A DNA stretch of 64,000 bases, taken from NCBI RefSeq assembly GCF_001401805.1, contig NZ_LKDW01000001.1, positions 1 to 64,000 on the forward strand, in the 5' to 3' direction. This document shows, in pieces, positions 56,526 to 64,000 of this stretch (position 1 is the first letter of the stretch; each line of letters starts with the position of its first letter). The translations under genes and the position numbers were made by a program. The notes beneath the pieces were generated by a model, which saw only the letters and a list, made by a program, of their open reading frames with translations, was not told the DNA's origin and did not search any database. Source of the DNA: Pseudoalteromonas sp. P1-25. Lineage in GTDB: Bacteria > Pseudomonadota > Gammaproteobacteria > Enterobacterales > Alteromonadaceae.

Positions 56526-58718
56526 ATGGCACACACTCTCACACACTCAGGGCTAAGCGTAGATACACAGCTGGCCAACTTTGTAAAAACACAGCTACTC
56601 CCAGGCACGCACCTATCAGAACAGCAGTTTTGGCAAAGCTTTGCAAATATAGTACAAACGCTTACCCCACAAAATAACGCCCTACTCGCTAAGCGCGAGC
56701 AGCTGCAGCAACAAATAGATGACTACCATAAAGAACATAAAACGTGGGATAGCGCGCACTACCAAGCATTTTTAAAAGAGATTGGTTACCTAGTACCCGA
56801 GCCTGCAGACTTTGCCATAGAAACGCAAGATGTAGAGCCCGAAATAGCGCTTAGTGCAGGCCCTCAGCTTGTTGTGCCAGTTAGTAACGCACGCTTTGCG
56901 CTTAATGCGGCTAACGCACGCTGGGGCTCGTTATACGACGCCCTTTACGGCACAGATGTACTCAGTGAAGACGACGGGGCCGAAAAAGGCACTACGTATA
57001 ACCCAGTTCGTGGTTTTAAAGTAATGGCGTATGCGCGCCAATTTTTAGATAAAGCCCTCCCCCTTAAAAATGGCTCACACATAGAAAGTACCAACTATTC
57101 CATTGTTGAAGGCGCCTTGTCTATCACCCTAAGAGACAGCTCGCATACCCAACTAAAAAACCCCGAGCAACTTATTGGTTACCAAGGGGAGGCGCAAAAC
57201 CCAAGCGCAATTTTATTAAAAAACAATGGCCTGCATGTAGAGCTACAAATAGATCACCATCACCCTATCGGTCAAGCCGATAAAGCAGGCCTAAAAGACG
57301 TACTGCTTGAAGCTGCTCTGACAACCATTATGGATTGCGAAGACTCGGTTGCCGCAGTAGATGCCGAGGATAAAGTACAAGTTTACAAAAATTGGCTTGG
57401 CTTGATGCAAGGTAACTTAGTTGAATCATTTAAAAAAGGTGATAAAACCATAGAGCGTACCTTACAAAGCGATAGGCAATATACCGCCCTTGATGGCAGT
57501 AGCCTTACGCTTAAAGGCCGCAGTATGATGTTTGTACGTAATGTGGGCCACTTAATGACAAACCCCGCCATTACCGACATTTACGGCCAAAGCGTATTTG
57601 AAGGCATTATGGATGCAATGTTTACGGCGACCGCCGCCCTGCACGATTTAAATAAACACTCAGGCATTAAAAATACCAGTGCGCAAAGTATCAATATTGT
57701 AAAACCTAAAATGCATGGCCCCGAAGAAGTTGCTTTTACAAATACACTTTTTACCATGGTAGAAGATGCGCTTAGCTTGCCAAGAAACACCCTTAAAATG
57801 GGAATTATGGATGAAGAGCGCCGTACTTCAGTCAATTTAAAAGCCTGTATACATGCAGCTAGAGCGCGCGCAGTGTTTATAAATACTGGCTTTTTAGACC
57901 GCACCGGCGATGAAATTCATACCTCTATGCACGCAGGGGTCGCTTTGCCAAAAGCTGCTATTAAAACTCAGCCGTGGATCAAAGCATACGAAGATCGTAA
58001 TGTTGATACAGGCCTTGCTTGCGGCCTAAGTGGTAAAGCGCAAATAGGCAAAGGTATGTGGCCAATGCCAGATAAAATGGCCCTTATGATGGAGCAAAAG
58101 CTGGCTCATGTGCAGTCTGGCGCTAATACCGCGTGGGTGCCCTCGCCTACCGCGGCCACTTTGCACGCTATGCATTATCACGATGTAGATGTATTTACCG
58201 AGCAAAAAGAAATTGCCAAACGCGGCTTGGCAAGCCTTACAGATTTACTTACACCGCCTTTAATGGCCCAGCCACAAACGCTCAGTAAAGAAGATATTCA
58301 AAGTGAGCTTGAGAACAATGCACAAGGCATTTTAGGCTATGTAGTACGTTGGATAGACCAAGGCATTGGCTGCTCAAAAGTGCCTGATATTAATCACATA
58401 GGTTTAATGGAAGACAGAGCAACCTTACGAATTTCAAGCCAACATATGGCAAATTGGCTACAGCATGGTGTGTGTACACAGCAACAAATAGAGTCGATTA
58501 TGGCTAAAATGGCCAAGGTAGTCGATGGCCAAAACGAGCACGATAGTGCGTATAAGCCAATGGCGCAAACCCAAGAGTCACTTAAAAATAGTATTGCTTA
58601 TCAAGCCGCTTTGGCGCTTGTATTAGAAGGTGCTAAGCAGCCAAGTGGCTACACCGAGCCCCTATTACACAGCTACCGCTTAAAATATAAAGCACAACAC
58701 CATAACCTAGCTGAATAG
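56526..58718 (+). CDS. glcB: Malate synthase G
   Basis: Condenses glyoxylate with acetyl-CoA to malate, the second step of the shunt. 730 residues, the G isoform length. Motifs include VELQIDHHHPIGQADKAG, ALTTIMDCEDSVAAVDAED (Mg-binding), RGRSMM-like KGRSMMFVRNVGHL and LKMGIMDEERRTSVNL, with GAGMWPMPD-like GKGMWPMPDKMA later. AAGGAAGG precedes the ATG. The pairing of aceA with glcB rather than aceB is a recognised alternative arrangement. A hairpin terminator follows. Confidence 0.96.
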   Translation: MAHTLTHSGLSVDTQLANFVKTQLLPGTHLSEQQFWQSFANIVQTLTPQNNALLAKREQLQQQIDDYHKEHKTWDSAHYQAFLKEIGYLVPEPADFAIETQDVEPEIALSAGPQLVVPVSNARFALNAANARWGSLYDALYGTDVLSEDDGAEKGTTYNPVRGFKVMAYARQFLDKALPLKNGSHIESTNYSIVEGALSITLRDSSHTQLKNPEQLIGYQGEAQNPSAILLKNNGLHVELQIDHHHPIGQADKAGLKDVLLEAALTTIMDCEDSVAAVDAEDKVQVYKNWLGLMQGNLVESFKKGDKTIERTLQSDRQYTALDGSSLTLKGRSMMFVRNVGHLMTNPAITDIYGQSVFEGIMDAMFTATAALHDLNKHSGIKNTSAQSINIVKPKMHGPEEVAFTNTLFTMVEDALSLPRNTLKMGIMDEERRTSVNLKACIHAARARAVFINTGFLDRTGDEIHTSMHAGVALPKAAIKTQPWIKAYEDRNVDTGLACGLSGKAQIGKGMWPMPDKMALMMEQKLAHVQSGANTAWVPSPTAATLHAMHYHDVDVFTEQKEIAKRGLASLTDLLTPPLMAQPQTLSKEDIQSELENNAQGILGYVVRWIDQGIGCSKVPDINHIGLMEDRATLRISSQHMANWLQHGVCTQQQIESIMAKMAKVVDGQNEHDSAYKPMAQTQESLKNSIAYQAALALVLEGAKQPSGYTEPLLHSYRLKYKAQHHNLAE

Positions 58719-58737
58719 CTAACATTTATTTAATGCT

Positions 58738-58774
58738 AAAAAAGCGCGTTTTGCCTACACAAAACGCGCTTTTT
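58738..58774. terminator. Bidirectional terminator between glcB and the YeeN-type gene
   Basis: AAAAAAGCGCGTTTTG/CAAAACGCGCTTTTT around CCTACA serves the converging glcB (plus) and yeeN-like (minus) genes. Confidence 0.9.
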
Positions 58775-58808
58775 GTTTATTTAAAGCTAACTGTAGTTTT
58801 GCTTTAAA

Positions 58809-59534
58809 TTAATTTTTAACAATTGCATTGTGATATACGTTTTGTATGTCATCACAGTCTTCAAGCATATTGATGAACTTATCAAAGTTAGCAATTACTT
58901 CTTCGTCTTCAATTTCAACATGTACTTGCGGCACAAATGTAATTTCGTCTACTTCAAAGTTGATCCCTTCAAAGTTTTCCTCAAGTGCTTTTTTTGCTTT
59001 GTAGTATTCAGTATGTGGTGCAAATACCGACACTTTGCCATTTTCAACTTCAACATCGGTTACATCAACGTCAGCCATCATGAGTGCTTCAAGTACGACT
59101 TCGTCGTCATCACCGGCAAAACCAAGTACAGCAAGGTGATCAAACATGTGTGCAACACAGCCCGGAGTACCAATTTTTGAATCTGTTTTGGTAAACGGCA
59201 AACGAACATCTTTAATTGTGCGGTTTGGGTTATCTGTTAAACAGTCAACAATAACCATGCAGTTGCCTGGACCATAGCCTTCGTAACGTGCAGGAGAATA
59301 ATCTTCCCCTGCCCCGCCGGCTGCTTTTTCGATTGCTTTTTCTATTACGTGAGCGGGTACCTGGTCTTTTTTTGCTTTTTCTATAAGGCGACGCAGTGAT
59401 TGATTGACATCGGGATCTGGTTCGCCATTTTTAGCGGCAACATAAATTTCTTTACCGTACTTTGAGTTAACTTTAGTTTTTGCGTTGGCTGTTTTAGCCA
59501 TCGAGCTCTTACGGACTTCAAATGCTCTGCCCAT
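58809..59534 (-). CDS. yeeN: YebC/PmpR-family regulator, YeeN type
   Basis: 241 residues of the YebC/TACO1 family, begun by the conserved [14 protein letters not shown]. Segments shared with E. coli YeeN are [63 protein letters not shown] and the C-terminal [13 protein letters not shown]. Members bind nucleic acid; recent work ties YebC-type proteins to translation of proline-rich stretches, and older reports to transcription. It stands alone between glcB and a HAD gene. Confidence 0.88.
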   Translation of the reverse strand: MGRAFEVRKSSMAKTANAKTKVNSKYGKEIYVAAKNGEPDPDVNQSLRRLIEKAKKDQVPAHVIEKAIEKAAGGAGEDYSPARYEGYGPGNCMVIVDCLTDNPNRTIKDVRLPFTKTDSKIGTPGCVAHMFDHLAVLGFAGDDDEVVLEALMMADVDVTDVEVENGKVSVFAPHTEYYKAKKALEENFEGINFEVDEITFVPQVHVEIEDEEVIANFDKFINMLEDCDDIQNVYHNAIVKN

Positions 59535-59655
59535 CTTGTGCCTCTAATCAATACGTTAATTTTACCAATATTTTACCAATTCAAATCCTATTGGGCTAGT
59601 TATGATATTTAAATAAAGTGAGGTTTATTACACAAAAAAACCACTGAAAGCCTAT

Positions 59656-60273
59656 TTAACATAACTCAACTTTTTGAGAGTAACTTTCAACTAAAGTTAC
59701 CAATTCAATAAAGTCGCGTAAAACGTAGTCAGCCTGATCGGCATAAACAGGCACCATATTAGGCGCATACAAACAAGCGCGCATATTGGCATTATGTGCA
59801 GCCTGAATGTCGTATAAAAAGTCCCCAACATATAACAAATTGCTGGCACTGATATTCCAAAGTGTTGCAATTGCGTTTAAGGCACTGGGATCGGGTTTGG
59901 CAGGAGCATCGCTACGGGTCAATACTGTTTCAATGGGGAGCGGATTATTTTGCAGCTTTATTGCCGCCGCTTTATCAAAATTGCGAGTCACAATTGCCAT
60001 AGGAATATTTTTCGCCTTTAAAGCATTAACGGCTTCGGTAACCCCTGGCAATATAGTCGCAAATTGAGCATCTTGTAGCTCATGTTGATGCACTATATTC
60101 ATCGCCTCTTCGCGCATGTAGGGCGATGGCAATTGGGCAATATAATCAAGTAGGTCTTTCTCGCAAGGGCAACCTATTTGTGCTTTTATAAGAGAAAAAT
60201 CTAACTCCGACGATACTAATGTACCATCTAAATCAAATATAACTCCCTGAATAGCCTCTACTTGTGCTTTCAT
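59656..60273 (-). CDS. HAD-superfamily phosphatase (phosphoglycolate-phosphatase-like)
   Basis: 205 residues. Motif I DLDGTLVSSELDF carries the nucleophile and acid Asp pair, motif II is IVTRN, motif III Lys is in APAKPDPSAL, and motif IV is YVGDFLYDIQAA. A small helical cap lies between motifs I and II (HAD subfamily IA). The likely substrate is a small phosphorylated metabolite, but it cannot be fixed by sequence. It stands alone; 60274-60534 upstream shows no gene. Confidence 0.85.
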   Translation of the reverse strand: MKAQVEAIQGVIFDLDGTLVSSELDFSLIKAQIGCPCEKDLLDYIAQLPSPYMREEAMNIVHQHELQDAQFATILPGVTEAVNALKAKNIPMAIVTRNFDKAAAIKLQNNPLPIETVLTRSDAPAKPDPSALNAIATLWNISASNLLYVGDFLYDIQAAHNANMRACLYAPNMVPVYADQADYVLRDFIELVTLVESYSQKVELC

Positions 60274-60534
60274 TCATATCATTCCTTGAATGGGGTAAAA
60301 ATCAATACAACATGCGTAAACATAATGACTCTACTTCATGAGAATAATTTAGCAAATGTTTATCAAACAAATTATTAGAAAAGTAATCGCTTATCTAATA
60401 CTTAGCTTTGCAAACAGCAGTTTATTACTAAAATTCTACGAACATCTATTAGTAACAGATCAAAAATGAACACAGCATAAATAAAAGAAGAATACGCGCA
60501 CATTTACTGCAGTGCGCGTAGGTTGGGGAAGCAT

Positions 60535-61026
60535 TTATTGTTCGAACTTAGCCTCAAGCCAAGTATCATTTTGGGTAAAATGAAGGGTTTTAATCTTGCC
60601 TCTACCTTCTACGTTTACCATGTTTACTTGTGAAGGCCATAGATCACGCAGTGCTCCGTTACTCATTTTTATACCTTTAATCCCTTTAGGAATAGGCGCT
60701 TCTTGGTACACCCAAAAAAACTTTCCATCAATTTGCGCACCTACTTGGCTAAGCGTTAATGGCTCGCCTTTTAAGGTTTGCAGTGCAACATGCGACTCAA
60801 CGTAGTCTACAAAACGTTGTTGGTCTGCTTTATTACTAATGATATCGGCTTTTCCATCAAATAAATGCGCTACCGCATGCTCAGTATCATGAAGATAAAA
60901 GCGATGCATGAGCTCAATATTATGGGTACGCTTATTAAAAAGCACTGTAGTAACCGATGACTTTAGCTGATGCGCCAAACTTGGCGCAGCAACTAAAAGG
61001 CAAACAATAATAAGCAAAAAGCGCAT
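60535..61026 (-). CDS. Exported protein of DUF6702 type
   Basis: 163 residues with a signal peptide (1-18, ending LAH). The mature protein starts HQLKSSVTTVLFNKRTHNIELMHRF and shows the beta-rich pattern of DUF6702 proteins: HRFYLHDTEHAV, then a DGKFFWVYQEAP strand and a final LHFTQNDTWLEAKF. The role is unknown. Its start codon shares one base with the stop of the M1 peptidase gene upstream, so the two are translated together and probably act in the same periplasmic process. Confidence 0.7.
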   Translation of the reverse strand: MRFLLIIVCLLVAAPSLAHQLKSSVTTVLFNKRTHNIELMHRFYLHDTEHAVAHLFDGKADIISNKADQQRFVDYVESHVALQTLKGEPLTLSQVGAQIDGKFFWVYQEAPIPKGIKGIKMSNGALRDLWPSQVNMVNVEGRGKIKTLHFTQNDTWLEAKFEQ

Positions 61027-63458
61027 TATTGTTGCTCCTCACCTTTTTTGTCGTCTTTTTTAAGCTCAGTTTTAATGTCTTGCATAATATCTCGACTCAC
61101 TTTCGCTTTACTCTTTTCCTTTTTATACACTTCGATGCGTGAAGGAATAATACGACGAGGGTAGTTGTTGTTTTCAACATCTACATCAGCTGTTTCCCAG
61201 CGTGGGTCAACGGTTACCGATACTAACGGCTTATTTTTATCTGTCACAATAAGCTTTTGTACATTTTTGTGGTTACGGCGCCAAATTTCGGCTGGAATGT
61301 AACGATCCTCTTTAGTGCCATCTTCATACGTTAGCTCTAATAAAATAGGCATTACTAAACCACCGAGGTTCGAAAACTCCATTACATAGTAATTTTTGTC
61401 TTCTTCAAGCGCACGGTCTAGCGTTTTACGCTCCCACGGCTCTAAGCCTTTTAAAAACTTATTGTACGCATTACGCTCTTTATTGGTAACAGTAAAGCGG
61501 TCGTTCTCGTCGTAAAAGTCGGTAATATCTGGATTATTTTCAACCCACGTTTTTTTACCTTCTTCACGGTTGCGCTTAACAAATAGTGATGTTGGTTTGT
61601 CGGCTTCTATATCGCGTAAGCGTTTAAAATCAATATCTGGGTTTTTGGTATCTAAACGTAATTGATACACTTTATCTAACGAGATATCTACATGGTCGGT
61701 GCTGTAAAACCAACCACGCCAAAACCAATCTAAATCAACCCCTGATGCTTCTTCCATGGTACGGAAAAAATCAGCTGGGGTAGGGCGTTTGTACTTCCAG
61801 CGCTGTGCGTACTCTTTAAAAGCAAAGTCGAATAAGTCACGACCTAAAATAACTTCACGTAAAATATTAAGTGCTGCAGCCGGTTTAGTATAAGCATTAG
61901 GGCCTAAACGTAATACGCTGTCTGACTGTGTCATAATTGGTACTTGGTTTTGCGATTTCATGTAGCTTACAATATCGCGCGGCTCAACACCCCACGGTAT
62001 AGTTGGGTCCCATTCACGCCCAGCAACGCCATCTAAAAAGCTATTTAAGCCTTCATCCATCCAAGTCCATTGGCGCTCATCAGAGTTTACAATCATAGGG
62101 AAATAAATATGACCCACTTCGTGTATAACCACGCCTATTAAAAAGCGTTTTTCAGCTTGAGAATAAGTACGCGTACCATCATCTTGCAGCTCAGTACGAG
62201 GGCCATTAAAGGTGATCATTGGGTATTCCATGCCGCCGACTGGGCCATTAACCGATTGCGCTACCGGGTAAGGGTAGTCAAATGAATAGCGAGAATACAC
62301 CTCCATGGTGTGCACTACAGATTCAGTTGAATACTTTTTCCATAAATCGCCACCTTCTTTAGGGTAAAACGACATAGCCATCACTAAAGGTTGTTCATCA
62401 CCACCTTGCTGATAGCCCTTTGCATCCCACATAAATTTACGTGACGACGCCCAAGCAAAATCACGTACATTTTCTGCTTTAAAGTGCCACGTTTTTGTTT
62501 TATCAGTGCCTTGTTTTTCGTTTTCGAGTGCTTCTTCTTCTGTCACGATAAACACTGGGCGCTTAGCCGTTTCGGCTTTTTCTAAGCGGTTACGCTGTGT
62601 ACGCGTAAGTACTTTACTTGCGTTATCTAACTTACCCGTTGCTGATACAATATGATCAGCAGGCACAGTAATTTCTACATCGTAGTCACCAAACTCAAGG
62701 GTAAACTCTCCACGACCTAAAAACGGCTTGTTAGTCCATGCTTCGTAATCAGTGTAAGCAGCTAAACGCGGAAACCACTGCGCAAGTAAAAATATATCGT
62801 TGCCATCTTCTTCAAAATGCTCGTAACCAGAACGTGCACCTACAGCATCTTCTTCAACAATGTTAAAAGCAAAGTTCATACTAAACTCAACTTCTTTGCC
62901 TGGTTTTAGCGGCTCGTTTAAATCAATGCGCATTAGCGTATCAACCACAGTAACGCGCAGCTCATCGCCATTGTCGTCTTTTACATTGCTAATTGTGTAG
63001 CCAAGTTCGTTGTCGCTCATAAATTGCTGACGGCGCAGCTCACCTAAGCTTAATTTAGCAGGCTTTTGTGCAGGTAAACTATTTAGCGTGCTTTTAAAGG
63101 TTTTTGTGGTTTCGGCAATTGAGTCGCTTTTAAAAATATTTTGATCTAACTGTAACCACAAATATTTAAGTGTATGCGGCGAGTTATTTTTATACTCAAT
63201 GCTTTGACTTGCTGTTAAACGGCGCTTTTTTTCGTCAAGCTTTACGTCTATGTCGTAATTAACACGTTGCTGCCAATATTTTTCGCCAGGCTCACCTGCA
63301 GCACTACGATAAACATTGGGGGTAGGAAGCGCTTCGTCTAATTGACGAAACTTATCAACAAATGAGCCTTTAGTTTGCTCAACAGATGATGCAAGCACAG
63401 CACTCGACATTGCCAAAGGCAACACAAGAGCGCTAAGCGTAAGAACTGTTTTTTTCAT
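61026..63458 (-). CDS. Exported M1-family zinc aminopeptidase-like protein
   Basis: 810 residues from ATG 63458 (AGGAC upstream; the frame extends to 63497). A signal peptide ends near VLA (residue 23). The gluzincin site is H446-E447-x-x-H450 in VIHEVGHIYFP, with Glu469 18 residues on in DEGLNSF. The usual exopeptidase GxMEN motif is replaced by GGMEYPM, as in several bacterial M1 relatives. An N-terminal beta domain and a long C-terminal charged region complete it. It is co-translated with the DUF6702 gene. Peptide trimming in the periplasm is the likely role. Confidence 0.88.
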   Translation of the reverse strand: MKKTVLTLSALVLPLAMSSAVLASSVEQTKGSFVDKFRQLDEALPTPNVYRSAAGEPGEKYWQQRVNYDIDVKLDEKKRRLTASQSIEYKNNSPHTLKYLWLQLDQNIFKSDSIAETTKTFKSTLNSLPAQKPAKLSLGELRRQQFMSDNELGYTISNVKDDNGDELRVTVVDTLMRIDLNEPLKPGKEVEFSMNFAFNIVEEDAVGARSGYEHFEEDGNDIFLLAQWFPRLAAYTDYEAWTNKPFLGRGEFTLEFGDYDVEITVPADHIVSATGKLDNASKVLTRTQRNRLEKAETAKRPVFIVTEEEALENEKQGTDKTKTWHFKAENVRDFAWASSRKFMWDAKGYQQGGDEQPLVMAMSFYPKEGGDLWKKYSTESVVHTMEVYSRYSFDYPYPVAQSVNGPVGGMEYPMITFNGPRTELQDDGTRTYSQAEKRFLIGVVIHEVGHIYFPMIVNSDERQWTWMDEGLNSFLDGVAGREWDPTIPWGVEPRDIVSYMKSQNQVPIMTQSDSVLRLGPNAYTKPAAALNILREVILGRDLFDFAFKEYAQRWKYKRPTPADFFRTMEEASGVDLDWFWRGWFYSTDHVDISLDKVYQLRLDTKNPDIDFKRLRDIEADKPTSLFVKRNREEGKKTWVENNPDITDFYDENDRFTVTNKERNAYNKFLKGLEPWERKTLDRALEEDKNYYVMEFSNLGGLVMPILLELTYEDGTKEDRYIPAEIWRRNHKNVQKLIVTDKNKPLVSVTVDPRWETADVDVENNNYPRRIIPSRIEVYKKEKSKAKVSRDIMQDIKTELKKDDKKGEEQQ

Positions 63459-63609
63459 TATGAGTCCTAGTGGGATTTTGTGAGCGTACTTTGACAAAGT
63501 TACTATTTTTGTTCAATTAATTAGCGACCAACCGCCTATTAAACACGGTAATATTCACGTTGTTTTAACATGCTTTTTCAATCAGTAAATTAAGCCGCTT
63601 TTAAAACTG

Positions 63610-63626
63610 TAAAGGGGGTTTACACC
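63610..63626. promoter_or_regulatory. TGTAAA-N5-TTTACA palindrome upstream of the M1 peptidase gene
   Basis: TGTAAAGGGGGTTTACA lies about 150 bp before the M1 peptidase start and 214 bp before the gene at the right edge. It has the same half sites and spacing as the boxes at 51848 and 54063. Confidence 0.5.
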
Positions 63627-63839
63627 TTGCACCGAAAGCGCATGTATAAATTAAGGTACAAGCACTGTATTTATGAGGGTTCAGGCCTAATTCATGCCAT
63701 TAGCTTAGGATTAAATTAAGGTGTAAAAATATGTTGTTTAAGTTGAACTTAAATTTATAGCGTGAGCGCTGTTTACAGGGTTTTAATGCGTTTAGGCTCA
63801 ATGTAAATAATCAGCACATTTTAACTTAAGGAGCCCGAT

Positions 63840-64000
63840 ATGAAATTTTACATTGTAAAAAAAGATCATCAGCTCGAAGCGATCCCTGCTGATAAAGACT
63901 TACTAGAACGCTACGAGTCAAACCAATATTCGTATGTGAATGTGGTGTCGGCATGCAACAAACAAGATGCGCTCAAGCGCCTTTATACTGAACAAAAACA
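63840..64000 (+). CDS. Start of a gene cut by the window edge
   Basis: ATG 63840 is preceded by AAGGAG at ideal distance. The 53 complete codons visible encode a hydrophilic, soluble-looking protein start (MKFYIVKKDHQLEAIPADK, later VNVVSACNKQDALKRLY) without a signal peptide. The family cannot be determined from this fragment. Confidence 0.7.
   Translation, partial: MKFYIVKKDHQLEAIPADKDLLERYESNQYSYVNVVSACNKQDALKRLYTEQK

Overview
The window looks like chromosome of a marine gammaproteobacterium of the Pseudoalteromonas/Alteromonadales type. The support is low GC content, secreted peptidases, near full-length similarity of housekeeping proteins to enterobacterial orthologues (Dgt, YbiT, Fpr, DeoB/DeoD, Udk, CspA, YeeN), a KatG and a glyoxylate-shunt pair. 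The genus is inferred from protein character, not from a search. No rRNA, tRNA, CRISPR array or complete insertion sequence was found.

Layout. 0-8.7 kb: a BenE-type transporter, a secreted metzincin protease preceded by a separate gene resembling its propeptide, a DUF5666-type lipoprotein, a PepSY protein with a two-component system, and an exported phosphodiesterase. 8.8-13 kb: dGTPase and two exported proteins of unknown function, ending in a tandem array of 160-bp repeats. 13.9-31.2 kb is the accessory, defence-like part: an envelope metalloprotease pair, an NYN-LOTUS-cold-shock RNA-binding protein, a GRDP-like protein with a 46-residue Asn/Gln-rich partner, an unknown four-gene operon ending in a RelE-like protein, a possible pore-forming effector with a membrane partner, a NERD protein, a restriction-modification island between inverted repeats, and a two-gene methyltransferase/helicase unit. 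31.4-64 kb is mostly core metabolism: solute-binding proteins, YbiT, KatG, Fpr, the nucleoside salvage cluster (deoD, deoB, udk, nupC), CspA, a GH3 enzyme, PxpA, an S9 peptidase, isocitrate lyase and malate synthase G (divergent), a YeeN-type regulator, a HAD phosphatase and an M1 peptidase. A gene is cut by the right edge.

How genes work together. DeoD and DeoB split nucleosides and feed ribose phosphates to central metabolism, while the divergent Udk-NupC pair imports and phosphorylates nucleosides. AceA and GlcB form the glyoxylate shunt. The secreted proteases, S9 and M1 peptidases, and the five solute-binding-protein-like genes fit a peptide-scavenging marine heterotroph.

The best candidate for an undescribed system is at 27.6-31.2 kb. 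A 983-residue protein joins a phospholipase-D-like nuclease domain, a DEAD/DEAH helicase, a DUF3427-like region and a C-terminal UmuD/LexA-like domain that keeps a Cys-Gly cleavage site and a Ser/Lys pair. It is translationally coupled to a methyltransferase. Second is the neighbouring R-M island, where an MvaI/BcnI-type nuclease and a C5 methylase sit with a free-standing EcoRII-N-like DNA-binding protein. The window also carries a family of about 105-115-bp palindrome-rich repeats ending in TGTAGACG/CGTCTACA, with about ten near-complete copies, several in tandem.
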